A stretch of 64,000 nucleotides of DNA from Azovibrio restrictus DSM 23866 (GCF_000429665.1 NZ_AUCH01000007.1:133005-197004), one strand, 5' to 3'; counted from the first letter of the stretch, positions 1 through 7,847 are shown. Numbers and translations are program-made. The notes: a model not told the origin generated them from the sequence alone.

Positions 1-596
1 ACGGCCACGACCAGGAAATCTCGGTGGAGAACTTCCCCACCATGCTGCAGGAAATGGTGGAACGGCTGGAGGCCCAGACCGGGCACATCGAGATGAGCTT
101 CCCCTACTTCATCAACAAGACTGCCCCGGTGTCCGGCGTGCAGAGCCTGATGGACTACGACGTGACCTTCATTGGCGACATCTGCCACGGGGAAATCGCC
201 ACCAGCCTCAAGGTGGTGGTGCCGGTCACCAGCCTCTGCCCCTGCTCCAAGAAGATTTCCGAGCGGGGCGCCCACAACCAGCGCTCCCACGTCACCATCA
301 CCGCCCGCACCAACGACTTCATGTGGATCGAGGAGATCGTGCGCCTGGTGGAGGACGAGGCCTCCTGCGAGCTGTACGGCCTCCTGAAGCGCCCGGATGA
401 AAAGCACGTCACCGAACGGGCCTACGACAATCCCAAGTTCGTCGAGGACATGGTGCGCGACGTGGCCGCCCGCTTGAACGCCGAACCCCGGATCGATTAC
501 TACGTGGTGGAATCGGAGAACTTCGAATCCATCCACAACCACTCCGCCTACGCCCTGATCGAACGGGACAAGAAGGCGCCGGCCCGTCACCCCTGA
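1..596 (+). CDS. folE2: GTP cyclohydrolase FolE2 (type IB), 5' end missing
   Basis: FolE2 converts GTP to 7,8-dihydroneopterin triphosphate for folate and queuosine-type pathways and is the metal-flexible alternative to FolE. The reading frame is open from base 3 (G-H-D-Q-E-I-S then V-E-N-F-P-T-M), so the gene enters from the left edge. About 198 residues are visible, whereas family members usually run to roughly 260-300, so only the C-terminal two-thirds is here. The conserved metal/active-site stretch TSLCPCSKKISERGAHNQRS is intact, as is the C-terminal YYVVESENFESIHNHSAY block. The stop is at 594-596. No continuation of an operon is visible; the next element downstream is the retron RNA. 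Confidence 0.95.
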   Translation, partial: GHDQEISVENFPTMLQEMVERLEAQTGHIEMSFPYFINKTAPVSGVQSLMDYDVTFIGDICHGEIATSLKVVVPVTSLCPCSKKISERGAHNQRSHVTITARTNDFMWIEEIVRLVEDEASCELYGLLKRPDEKHVTERAYDNPKFVEDMVRDVAARLNAEPRIDYYVVESENFESIHNHSAYALIERDKKAPARHP

Positions 597-660
597 GCCA
601 GACCAGCTCAGCCCGGCCGGATACCGCAGGAGGGGGCAAGGCGCCCGGCCGGCCGCGCCC

Positions 661-702
661 CTTCGATCCGCCCCCTTCGATCCGCCCCCTGCGATCGCCC
701 CA
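661..702. repeat. Three short 14-nt tandem repeats upstream of the retron
   Basis: Two copies of CTTCGATCCG occur at 661-670 and 675-684, and a degenerate third copy (CTGCGATCGC) at 689-698, giving a 14-nt period. The spacer in each unit is C-rich. The repeat lies between folE2 and the retron RNA in otherwise non-coding sequence. No function is evident; it could be a protein-binding array or simple slippage. Confidence 0.6.
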
Positions 703-703
703 T

Positions 704-730
704 TTGACCCGCCCATCCTCCTTGCATTAG
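704..730 (+). promoter_or_regulatory. Weak candidate promoter for the retron RNA
   Basis: TTGACC at 704-709 is a good -35 match. The best -10 candidate is CATTAG at 725-730, with a short 15-nt spacer. Initiation would fall close to 737, just before the a1 repeat at 740, where retron transcripts usually begin. The -10 match is poor, so this is only a positional candidate. Confidence 0.3.
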
Positions 731-739
731 GCTGCCCCG

Positions 740-897
740 TGATGCGCCCCTCCAGGCGTAAGCCGTCCTCCTCGGAGTCCGGCGGCTCTGGGGTTACCCC
801 AGGGATGTTCTGGTAGTCCGGTATTTCCCTGCCTGAGCGGCCCACGCCTGCGGCGTGATCTGCTCAGGCACCACACGACAGGCTGGAGGGCGCATCA
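740..897 (+). ncRNA. Retron msr-msd non-coding RNA with a1/a2 inverted repeats
   Basis: The 5' element TGATGCGCCCCTCCAG (740-755) is the reverse complement of CTGGAGGGCGCATCA (883-897) apart from one bulged base. This is the a1/a2 pairing that defines a retron RNA. Inside are a stem AGCCG/CGGCT (761-765 with 783-787), a perfect stem-loop CTGGGG-TTA-CCCCAG (788-802), and a long hairpin pairing TGCCTGAGC (830-838) with GCTCAGGCA (862-870), whose upper stem pairs CACGCC (843-848) with GGCGTG (852-857). I infer that the first two hairpins belong to msr (RNA) and the long one to msd (template of the reverse-transcribed DNA). G762 in TAAGCC is a plausible branching guanosine, following the AGC context in other retrons. 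The RNA immediately precedes the RT gene, the standard retron order. Confidence 0.88.
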
Positions 898-926
898 ACC
901 CCCCTCCCACTTCCCGCCCCGCCGCC

Positions 927-2306
927 GTGGACGAGCCCTGGTTTCCCCCGCCCATCACCCCCCACATCCGCCAGGTGGCGGAGGCCCTGACCCGCGCCTT
1001 CCTGTACGGCGACGACCGGCCCGGCCCCATGCGGGAGCGGGGCACCAGACTGCTGGGCAGCCCCTGGCCCTGGCTCACCGACCTGTGCCTGCGCCTGCAT
1101 TTCGAATTGGGCCAGGGGCGTCCCTGGCAGCCCGAGCAACACGATGAAATCCTCGCCCTGATCCTGGCCTACCCGCCCTTCCTGGGTGCCACGCCGCCCC
1201 GGGTACGGGGCTTCTTCCCCCTGCAGCCGCGCATGGCTCCACGCCCCGGCGCCCTGGCCGGCGTGGCCCTGCCTGCCCTGGCCAGCACCGGGGAACTGGC
1301 GGACTGGCTGGAGCTCTCCCCCACCCAGCTGGACTGGTTCGCCAACCCCGGAGGCCGGCGGCCCCAGGCCCCGGAGCTCGGGCATTACCACTACCGCTGG
1401 ATGCAGAAACGCCAGGGCGGCGCCCGCCTGATCGAAGCCCCCAAGGCCAGACTCCGGGCCCTGCAGCGCCGCATCCTGGCGGAAATCCTCAACCGGGTGC
1501 CGGTGCATCCGGCGGCCCAGGGCTGCGTCCGGGGCCGCTCGGTGCTGAGCAACGGGGCGCTGCACACGGGCGCCCCCCTGCTCCTGAAGCTGGACCTGCG
1601 CGACTTTTTCGTGAGCATACCCGGAGCCCGGGTGCACGCCCTGTTCCGCACCCTGGGCTACCCCCGGGAAACCGCCCGCTACCTGACCGGGCTGACCACC
1701 CACGGCACGCCCCCAGGGGTGCTGCGCCAGGTTCCCCAGGAGGAATACCCGAGCCCGGAAGAACGCCGCCAACGACAGGCCTGGGCCCGCCAGTTCATGG
1801 AACGCCACCTGCCCCAGGGAGCGCCCACCTCCCCGGCCCTGGCCAATCTCTGCGCCTACCGCCTGGACCTGCGCCTGGCCGGCGCCGCCAGGGAAGCCGG
1901 GGCCGTCTATAGCCGCTATGTGGATGATCTGGTGTTTTCCCTCCCCAGCCACGACCCCGGCCGGGGCCGGCGCATCCTCACCATGGTCCAGGAGATCATC
2001 CTGGAAGAAGGCTTCACCCCCCACTGGCGCAAGACCCGCATCCTGCCCGCCAGCACCCGCCAGTCAGTCACCGGCCTGGTGGTGAATCAGCAGCTCAACC
2101 TGCCCCGCCAGGAGTACGACCGGCTCAAGGCCATCCTCACCAACTGCCGCCGGCATGGACCGGCCAGCCAGAACCGGGAAGGCCGGCCGGATTTCCGAGC
2201 CCACCTGCAAGGACGCATCGCCTGGTTTGCCCAGGTACATCCCCCCCGGGGCGCCAGGCTCATGGCCCTGTTCGCCGGCATCGACTGGGACGGACTCAGA
2301 AGCTGA
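927..2306 (+). CDS. Retron-type reverse transcriptase with N-terminal extension
   Basis: This enzyme would copy the msd part of the adjacent RNA into the 2',5'-branched RT-DNA. Catalytic YVDD is at about residues 331-334 (context SRYVDDLVFS). Two retron signatures are present: an NAxxH-like NGALH at about 209-213 and VTG at about 381-383 (SVTGLVVN). RT blocks RLIEAPKARLRALQRRIL, LLLKLDLRDFF and LPQGAPTSPALANL are clear. The frame is open from a GTG at 855, but that lies inside the msd hairpin and before a2, so GTG 927 is preferred; it has no strong ribosome site, and ATG 1029 is another option. From 927 the protein has 459 residues, long for a retron RT. The first 130-150 residues precede the RT core and match no domain I recognise. 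The 3' end overlaps the convergent downstream gene by 11 nt. Confidence 0.9.
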   Translation: MDEPWFPPPITPHIRQVAEALTRAFLYGDDRPGPMRERGTRLLGSPWPWLTDLCLRLHFELGQGRPWQPEQHDEILALILAYPPFLGATPPRVRGFFPLQPRMAPRPGALAGVALPALASTGELADWLELSPTQLDWFANPGGRRPQAPELGHYHYRWMQKRQGGARLIEAPKARLRALQRRILAEILNRVPVHPAAQGCVRGRSVLSNGALHTGAPLLLKLDLRDFFVSIPGARVHALFRTLGYPRETARYLTGLTTHGTPPGVLRQVPQEEYPSPEERRQRQAWARQFMERHLPQGAPTSPALANLCAYRLDLRLAGAAREAGAVYSRYVDDLVFSLPSHDPGRGRRILTMVQEIILEEGFTPHWRKTRILPASTRQSVTGLVVNQQLNLPRQEYDRLKAILTNCRRHGPASQNREGRPDFRAHLQGRIAWFAQVHPPRGARLMALFAGIDWDGLRS

Positions 2307-3264
2307 AACGGGTCAGTACCGGCAGGTGATCGGAGCCCAGATCCGCCTCCACCCGGCGTTCCAGCAGCCGCACCGGTCCCGCCTGTAGGCAAAGGTCTAT
2401 GGGTAGACCAAGCAGCCCGCCCACCCCGGGCAGGGCCGCCGTCGCCGCCGGCCAGCTAGCCGCCAGGCCCAGCCCCCGCTGACAATCGGCCATGCCCGTA
2501 CGCGCCATGAACGCCCTGAGGCGAGGGGACCAGACCGTGGAGTTCAGGTCCCCCAGCACCAGGGTCGCCTCCTCCGGGCGCAGCAAACCCGCCAGCTCAT
2601 CCATGTAGCGGTCCCGCTGTCCGGCCAGGAGTTCCCCCAGGGGCGGCGGCGGGTGGATGCCCAGGATGCGCAACGGCCGCCCCCCGGATTCCAGGCGCAG
2701 GTCCAAGCCCGGGTGCTCCGGACCTATGGGTTCGATGGCCGCCGCCCGGGCGAAGGGACGCCGGCTCAGGAGGGCGATGCCAAAGGGTCCCTCCTGCAGG
2801 CGCTGCCACTGATGGGGGTAGCGGGGGCGCAGGCGCTCCAGCAGGGGTACAAAATCCGGCGTCGCCTCCAGGAGCAGGATCAGGTCCGGCCCCGGCGTCG
2901 TGGCTGCCAGCCAGGATTCCAGGCGCCCCGGGGACTGGGCGGCATTGAACTGCAGCAGCGCCACCACTTCGTCCCCGGCCGGGGCCGCCTCCTCGGCCCG
3001 GAAGAAGGGGGCCAGCTCCAGGCTGCACAAGGCCAGCAGGACCAGGGCTGCCAGGGCCCAGCCCCGGGAGCGGGCCCAGAAGAAAATGGCCGCCAGGACC
3101 AGGGCCGCCAGCCAGTACTGGATGAAGAAATGGGCGAACAGTTCGGCGAACCAGTGCCAGCCGCCCCCATAACCCAGGCCGACAGCGGCAGCCAGCAGCC
3201 CGAGCAGGATGCGGGCACGGCGCAAGAGGGCGGCTTTCAGGCGTTCAGGCCAGGCGGGCGCCAT
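2296..3264 (-). CDS. Membrane-anchored endonuclease/exonuclease/phosphatase family protein
   Basis: The product (322 aa) has an N-terminal hydrophobic region with two or three membrane segments (about residues 15-80), then an EEP fold domain. EEP signatures are LLQFNAAQ near the domain start, a metal-ligand Glu in LILLLEATPDF, LVLGDLNSTVWSPRL, and the C-terminal SDHLPV. Such proteins hydrolyse phosphodiester or phosphomonoester bonds; the substrate cannot be read here. The chosen ATG (3264) has a GGGGA ribosome site and starts the hydrophobic segment; longer frames run antisense through the rplS coding region. The ATG lies only 14 nt beyond the rplS terminator T-tract, so expression may depend on read-through. 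The 3' end overlaps the retron RT stop tail-to-tail. Confidence 0.8.
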   Translation of the reverse strand: MAPAWPERLKAALLRRARILLGLLAAAVGLGYGGGWHWFAELFAHFFIQYWLAALVLAAIFFWARSRGWALAALVLLALCSLELAPFFRAEEAAPAGDEVVALLQFNAAQSPGRLESWLAATTPGPDLILLLEATPDFVPLLERLRPRYPHQWQRLQEGPFGIALLSRRPFARAAAIEPIGPEHPGLDLRLESGGRPLRILGIHPPPPLGELLAGQRDRYMDELAGLLRPEEATLVLGDLNSTVWSPRLRAFMARTGMADCQRGLGLAASWPAATAALPGVGGLLGLPIDLCLQAGPVRLLERRVEADLGSDHLPVLTRFSF

Positions 3265-3277
3265 GGTTTTCCCCAAG

Positions 3278-3304
3278 AAAAAACGGAGCGCCGAGGCGCT
3301 CCGT
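3278..3304 (-). terminator. Intrinsic terminator after rplS
   Basis: A perfect 9-bp stem (ACGGAGCGC at 3283-3291 with GCGCTCCGT at 3296-3304) and loop CGAG are followed on the minus strand by a run of six T (plus-strand A at 3278-3283). It ends the rpsP-rimM-trmD-rplS transcript. Confidence 0.9.
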
Positions 3305-3331
3305 TCCAGGTACTGCTGACCACCGGGCCGA

Positions 3332-3709
3332 TCAGGCGGCGGTGGGGGCGTTCTTGCGCACCAGCTTTTCCTTGATCCGGGCGGACTTGCCGGAACGTTC
3401 GCGGAGGTAGTACAGCTTGGCACGGCGCACATCACCGCGACGCTTGACTTCGATGCTGGCCACCAGGGGGGAGTAGGTCTGGAAGGTCCGTTCCACACCC
3501 TCGCCGGAGGAGATCTTGCGCACGATGAAGGCAGAGTTCAGACCACGGTTACGCTTGGCGATGACGACGCCTTCGTAAGCCTGCAGACGTTCCCGGTTGC
3601 CTTCCTTGACCTTCACTTGCACGACGACGGTGTCGCCGGGAGCGAAGTCGGGAATGGTCTTGCCCAGGCGGGCGATTTCTTCTTGTTCCAGTTGCTGGAT
3701 CAGGTTCAT
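3332..3709 (-). CDS. rplS: 50S ribosomal protein L19
   Basis: The 125-residue product starts MNLIQQLEQEEIARLGKTIP and contains the L19 core FAPGDTVVVQVKVKEGNRER and QAYEGVVIAKRNRGLNSAF. L19 sits at the 30S-50S interface. Length and sequence are ordinary for the family. It is the last gene of the rpsP-rimM-trmD-rplS operon, 12 nt after trmD, and a strong terminator follows. Confidence 0.98.
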   Translation of the reverse strand: MNLIQQLEQEEIARLGKTIPDFAPGDTVVVQVKVKEGNRERLQAYEGVVIAKRNRGLNSAFIVRKISSGEGVERTFQTYSPLVASIEVKRRGDVRRAKLYYLRERSGKSARIKEKLVRKNAPTAA

Positions 3710-3721
3710 GTGAGTTCCTTG

Positions 3722-4531
3722 TTAAGTGTCATTGCTCACCGCATTGCTCTTCTGCCGCCCTTCTTCTGCAAGAATCTCGGCGAGGAGTTGCGTTTCTTCC
3801 GCGCTCATGGCGCGTTGCGTCAGGAGTTCCGGCCTGCGCTTCCGGGTCCGCGCCAACGACTCCTTGAGCCGCCAGCGGCGAATTCTTGCGTGGTTGCCGG
3901 ACAACAGCACTTCCGGCACCCCCTGCCCCTCGTAGACCTCGGGACGGGTGTAGTGGGGGCAGTCCAGCAGGCCCGCCACGAACGAATCTTCAACAGCGGA
4001 GGCCGCATCGCCCAGCACCCCGGGCAACTGGCGGATCACCGCATCCATCAGGACCATGGCCGGCAGCTCGCCGCCGGACAGGACGAAATCCCCGATGGAG
4101 ATTTCCTCATCCACGCAGCGCTCGATCAGGCGTTCATCCACCCCTTCGTAGCGCCCGCAGAGCAGGATCAAACCTTCCTCCGCACCAGCCAGCTCCATGA
4201 CCCGGCTGTGGGTCAGGGGCCGCCCCTGGGGCGAGAGATAAATCACCCGGCTGCTCGCCTTGCCAGCTGCCTGCTGACGCGCTTTGGCGGCCAGGATGGC
4301 CTTTTCCAGCGGGCCGGGCTGCATCAGCATGCCGGGACCGCCGCCGTAAGGCCGGTCATCCACGGTACGCCAGGCGTTCTCGGCGTAGTCCCGGGGATTC
4401 CAGGCGGCGAAGGACCAGCGGCCTTCTTCCAGGGCCTTGCGGGTGATGCCTGAACGGGTCAGGGCCTCGAACATCTCCGGAAAGATGCTGACGCAGTCAA
4501 ACACCGCGCCCAACCCTGCTGCATCCGTCAT
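3722..4531 (-). CDS. trmD: tRNA (guanine-37-N1)-methyltransferase
   Basis: TrmD methylates G37 next to the anticodon using S-adenosylmethionine, which prevents +1 frameshifting. The protein (269 aa from this start) begins MTDAAGLGAVFDCVSIFPEMF. It carries the SPOUT trefoil-knot motifs LILLCGRYEGVDERLIE and ISIGDFVLSGGELPAM plus the catalytic-region SFVAGLLDCPHYTRP. An in-frame ATG at 4570 exists but would overlap the end of rimM; the ATG at 4531 places the conserved start 10 residues before the first beta strand and leaves 20 nt after rimM. The C-terminus is slightly longer than typical. Confidence 0.96.
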   Translation of the reverse strand: MTDAAGLGAVFDCVSIFPEMFEALTRSGITRKALEEGRWSFAAWNPRDYAENAWRTVDDRPYGGGPGMLMQPGPLEKAILAAKARQQAAGKASSRVIYLSPQGRPLTHSRVMELAGAEEGLILLCGRYEGVDERLIERCVDEEISIGDFVLSGGELPAMVLMDAVIRQLPGVLGDAASAVEDSFVAGLLDCPHYTRPEVYEGQGVPEVLLSGNHARIRRWRLKESLARTRKRRPELLTQRAMSAEETQLLAEILAEEGRQKSNAVSNDT

Positions 4532-4551
4532 TCCGGCATTCGCCCCGGCGT

Positions 4552-5067
4552 TCACCAGTCCAGGCCCCACTCCACGCGAATCCGGCGGTTGCCGGCATCC
4601 ACATCCCGGACCACCGCATCCACGAAAGGCAGCAGGCGCTCCGTTCCGTCGGCATCGACGACCCGCAGCACGTCATTGGCGCCGGTCTCGATCAGGCCCT
4701 GTACGGTGCCCAGCACCTCATCGGCGCCATTGACCACGACCATGCCGACCAGATCGGCCCAGTAGAATTCGTTCTCTTCGGGTTGCGGCAAGGCTTCCCG
4801 GGGAGCCCCGATCCACCAGCCCTTCAGGGCCTCGGCCCCATTACGGTCTTCCACCCCTGCGAAAGCGGCCACCAGGCCATCTCCGTGGGCCTTGAAACTG
4901 AGCAGTTCATACGCCTGCCACGCCCCTGTCTCTGCCGGAGCCAGCCACCAGACCGGCATTTCCCGCCAGCTCAGGGGATCATCCCCGAAAGGATGGACCC
5001 TCACCCAACCTTTTACGCCGTAGGGGGCGACGATGCGCCCGAGCACGACGATATCAGCAGCCGACAA
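4552..5067 (-). CDS. rimM: 16S rRNA processing protein RimM
   Basis: RimM (171 aa) assists maturation of the 30S head and binds S19. The N-terminal barrel motif IVVLGRIVAPYGVKGWVRVH and the PRC-barrel EFYWADLVGMVVVN are both present, followed by the usual LLPFVDAVVRDVD segment. Length is normal. It lies between rpsP (24 nt upstream) and trmD in the classical order. Confidence 0.97.
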   Translation of the reverse strand: MSAADIVVLGRIVAPYGVKGWVRVHPFGDDPLSWREMPVWWLAPAETGAWQAYELLSFKAHGDGLVAAFAGVEDRNGAEALKGWWIGAPREALPQPEENEFYWADLVGMVVVNGADEVLGTVQGLIETGANDVLRVVDADGTERLLPFVDAVVRDVDAGNRRIRVEWGLDW

Positions 5068-5091
5068 GGGTAGTCCTGAAGGCAGAATGAA

Positions 5092-5346
5092 TCAGGCAGC
5101 TTGCTTGGCAGCGTATTGCTTGACCAGGCGGGCCACGGTGGGGGACAGCTGGGCACCGTTCTGTTGCCAGTAGGTCAGGCGGTCCATGGCGACGCGCAGG
5201 CCTTCTTCGCTCTCGGCGGCAACGGGGTTGTAGAAGCCGATACGCTCGACGAAACGGCCATCACGGCGATTGCGGGAGTCGGTAACGACCAGATTGTAGA
5301 AGGGGCGCTTCTTGGCACCACCGCGGGCAAGGCGAATAACGACCAT
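5092..5346 (-). CDS. rpsP: 30S ribosomal protein S16
   Basis: The 84-residue product MVVIRLARGGAKKRPFYNLV is S16 in full, including DSRNRRDGRFVERIGFYNP. An open frame extends upstream, but the conserved family start is the ATG at 5346. It is the first gene of the rpsP-rimM-trmD-rplS operon, transcribed from the promoter at 5383-5410. Confidence 0.98.
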   Translation of the reverse strand: MVVIRLARGGAKKRPFYNLVVTDSRNRRDGRFVERIGFYNPVAAESEEGLRVAMDRLTYWQQNGAQLSPTVARLVKQYAAKQAA

Positions 5347-5382
5347 TGTTTTGTCCGGTTGAGTGAAATCGAAAAGGGCTGA

Positions 5383-5410
5383 ATTATAAAGGGAAAGCGG
5401 AGAAATACAA
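5383..5410 (-). promoter_or_regulatory. Sigma-70 promoter of the rpsP operon
   Basis: Read on the minus strand, TTGTAT (-35, plus positions 5405-5410) and a consensus TATAAT (-10, 5383-5388) are separated by 16 nt. Transcription would start near 5376, giving a leader of about 30 nt before rpsP. The perfect -10 fits a highly expressed ribosomal operon. Confidence 0.8.
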
Positions 5411-5524
5411 GCCATGTTCGCGACACCGGAATGGAGCAGCGGCCCCACGCCTTGCGGCGACGCAACATTTACGGATGAAAAGCAGGCCGAATTTGATTAT
5501 GCTCCGGAGAGATTGGAGAACCCC

Positions 5525-7012
5525 ATGGCTGACACCCCGAATTCCAAACCAGATCCCACCGACAGGAATGTGCGCCTGATCCTGACCTGGCTGGCCACCC
5601 ACCGGGACTCCACGGAACTGGAACTGGAGGAACTGGGCACCCAGCTCGACACCCTGCGGGAGACGCCCCTGCCCCCCCGCCAGAGCCTGAAGCTGCTGGA
5701 AATGCTGTTTGCCTGCCTGAGCACCCGCCTGGAAGAACAGATCACCCAGTTTGCCGGCGCCGGCATTCCCCTGGCCCGGCGCATCCGCCAGCAGGTCAAC
5801 ACCCTCCAGGACGTGCTGGAGGATTTCGCCCTGGGCTACGAAGGGGTGCTCAGCGCCCTCTCCGGGGAGGCCCAGGCCAGCGAGCTGGAACTGAGCCTGG
5901 AGCGCACCGCCTTCTGCCTGCACAAGCACCTGTACATCAGCTACCTGGTCGCCGCCCCCGCCGGCCTGGGCATCTGGCAGCGCCTGCACGGCACCTACCT
6001 GCGCAGCCTGGAGATGTCCCCCGAGCCTGGCCATCCGCGCCCCATCACCGCCTACGGCGAGGCCCTGCTGCTGGCCTGCGCCCAGCCCGCCTCCTTTTCC
6101 TCTCAGGAACTGGCCTTCGTGGCCGAATACGTGCGCCAGCGGGCCGGCACCCTGAACATCAGCGCCCGACTGCCGGCCGAAACCGGCGGCCTGTTCTGGA
6201 TCGACCCCAGCCGGGACTTTCCCGCCTTCGCCCTGGCCCGCCGGGCGCCGCCGCCGGACTACAAGGTGTACTACTTTTCCTGCCTCGCCATGGCCGAACA
6301 GGCAGGCATCCACCTGGCAGCCCTGAGCGCCGGGCAAAAGGCCAGGGAACTGCAGCTCCCTGCCCTGGCAGACACGCCCGCCGGCAAGGGCACCCTGCGC
6401 CGGCTCGCCAGCTTCTGGGGCAACCCGGGCAAGCGCCGCTTCCCGCGCCGGCGGCAGTCCCACCGGGGCACCCTGGTGGCTGGCCTGGAGCGGCTCTGGC
6501 GCATGTTGCAGACCCCGGAGGCCATGGCCGAGGAGGATTTCAGCCAGTGGATGATCACCAACGAGAGTCCCGATGGCTACGCCCTGATGCACCTGCACGG
6601 CAAGGCCGGGCGCATCCGGGTGGGCGACATCGTCGCCCTGCGCACCGATGCGGAGCTCGCCAGCAACGAACGCTGGCAGATCTGCCTGGTGCGCTGGGCC
6701 CTCTCGGAAAACCCCGAACACATCGAGATCGGCCTCCAGGTCCTGGCCCCGGAAGCCACCCCGGCCCTGCTCGCCATCCCCAGCGACCCGGGCAACCAGG
6801 GCCGCACCTCGGCCCTGATCCTGCCGGAACTGCCGCCCCTGCGGAACGAACCGGTGCTGGTGGTGCCCGCCGGCGCCATCACCGACCAGAGCCGCAAGCT
6901 GCTGCTGCTGATCCAGAAGGCCAACCTGGAGATCCGTCAGGTGCGGGCCCTGGAAGTGAGCGAACAGACCGGCCGAGTGGAAGTCTTCACGATCGAGGCC
7001 GACGCTTCGTGA
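5525..7012 (+). CDS. Conserved hypothetical protein, possible C-terminal PilZ-like domain
   Basis: I do not firmly recognise this 495-residue soluble protein. It has a helical, leucine- and glutamate-rich N-terminal two-thirds (for example LELEELGTQLDTL) with no signal peptide or membrane segment. The C-terminal part (about 330-495) is beta-rich: GKAGRIRVGDIVALRTD, then WQICLVRWALSENPEHIEIGLQVL. That resembles the barrel of PilZ-type cyclic-di-GMP receptors, but a clear RxxxR...D/NxSxxG signature is not visible, so the assignment is weak. ATG 5525 follows a good GGAGA site and is preferred over the GTG/ATG starts further upstream that overlap the rpsP promoter. It is divergent from rpsP and overlaps yihY tail-to-tail by 26 nt. 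Confidence 0.75.
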   Translation: MADTPNSKPDPTDRNVRLILTWLATHRDSTELELEELGTQLDTLRETPLPPRQSLKLLEMLFACLSTRLEEQITQFAGAGIPLARRIRQQVNTLQDVLEDFALGYEGVLSALSGEAQASELELSLERTAFCLHKHLYISYLVAAPAGLGIWQRLHGTYLRSLEMSPEPGHPRPITAYGEALLLACAQPASFSSQELAFVAEYVRQRAGTLNISARLPAETGGLFWIDPSRDFPAFALARRAPPPDYKVYYFSCLAMAEQAGIHLAALSAGQKARELQLPALADTPAGKGTLRRLASFWGNPGKRRFPRRRQSHRGTLVAGLERLWRMLQTPEAMAEEDFSQWMITNESPDGYALMHLHGKAGRIRVGDIVALRTDAELASNERWQICLVRWALSENPEHIEIGLQVLAPEATPALLAIPSDPGNQGRTSALILPELPPLRNEPVLVVPAGAITDQSRKLLLLIQKANLEIRQVRALEVSEQTGRVEVFTIEADAS

Positions 7013-7826
7013 GGGCCCCGTCCAGGCTGGCCACCAGGACCGCCACCACCAGGACCAGGATCCAGGCCAGATAAAGCCAGATCAGGAAGATGGGCAGGGC
7101 CGAGAGGGTGCCATAGACCTTGGAATAGAAGGACACCCGGGCCAGATACCAGAGCAGCCCCAGCTTCATCCCAGCCAGCCCCAGGCTCACCAGGACCCCG
7201 CCCCAGAGGGCCGCCCAGGGACTGACCCGGACATGGGGCATGGCATAGTAGAACAGGGCGAAGAAGCCTCCCAGGAGAGCCAGGTTGAGCCCCTTCAGCA
7301 GCTCCGTTTCCAGGGGCGCCAGCCCATCATTCCAGCCCAGGGCCAGCTTGATCAGGAACCCCAGCAGACTGGTCAGCCCTCCCATCAGCAGAGGCACCCC
7401 CACCATCCCGCTCAGGTACAGGGGCAAACGGCGCAGCCAGGGACGCCCTTCCTTGATACCCCAGACCTGGTTCAGGGCTACCTCCAGGGTATGCAGCAGC
7501 AGGAACACCATCCCCGCCAGCACCAGCACCCAGGGCCAGGTGAGCTGCCTGGCCTTGCTGGCCATGAAATAGACCTGCTCGGCCACGGCGCCCCCCGACT
7601 TGCCCGGCAGCAGGGTCTGCATCAGCAGGCTGTCCAGCTGCCCCACCAGCACGTTGAAGCCGGGCAGGGAGGAAGCCACCACCAGGACCAGGGAAACCAG
7701 GGGCACCAGGGTCAGCAGGGTGGAAAAGGCCAGGGAGGCAGCCACCTGGGTCAGGCGCTCCTGGCGGAACACGCGCACCAGATCGGCGGGGAGATCGAGC
7801 AGGACTCGGTGAAGGGGTCGGGACAT
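6987..7826 (-). CDS. YihY/UPF0761 family inner-membrane protein
   Basis: The 279-residue product has about six membrane segments and the family motifs LTQVAASLAFSTLLTLVPLV near the N-terminus and SKVYGTLSALPIFLIWLYLAW near the C-terminus. Members were once called RNase BN, an assignment later withdrawn for E. coli YihY; the function is unresolved. The start ATG at 7826 is 21 nt from the divergent wrbA-like gene. The 3' end overlaps the upstream convergent hypothetical gene by 26 nt. Confidence 0.92.
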   Translation of the reverse strand: MSRPLHRVLLDLPADLVRVFRQERLTQVAASLAFSTLLTLVPLVSLVLVVASSLPGFNVLVGQLDSLLMQTLLPGKSGGAVAEQVYFMASKARQLTWPWVLVLAGMVFLLLHTLEVALNQVWGIKEGRPWLRRLPLYLSGMVGVPLLMGGLTSLLGFLIKLALGWNDGLAPLETELLKGLNLALLGGFFALFYYAMPHVRVSPWAALWGGVLVSLGLAGMKLGLLWYLARVSFYSKVYGTLSALPIFLIWLYLAWILVLVVAVLVASLDGALTKRRPRS

Positions 7827-7833
7827 GGGCCGC

Positions 7834-7839
7834 TATAAT
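7834..7839 (+). promoter_or_regulatory. Consensus -10 box very close to the wrbA-like start codon
   Basis: A perfect TATAAT at 7834-7839 lies only 8 nt before the ATG at 7848. Initiation at the usual distance would give an mRNA with a leader of 0-3 nt. No convincing -35 or Shine-Dalgarno sequence is visible. Confidence 0.55.
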
Positions 7840-7847
7840 AGCCCACC

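Noticed and set aside
855..926. GTG at 855 as the start of the retron RT
   Set aside because: It lies inside the msd hairpin and before the a2 repeat; the encoded residues look like translated RNA structure, and GTG 927 is the first start after a2.
864..2024. Long minus-strand open frame opposite the RT gene
   Set aside because: Gly/Gln/Ala-rich shadow frame typical of the complement of GC-rich genes; the plus strand carries clear RT motifs.
2296..3264. EEP phosphatase-like gene as the retron effector
   Set aside because: It is convergent, sits directly behind rplS and has its own ribosome site; nothing ties it to the retron except position.
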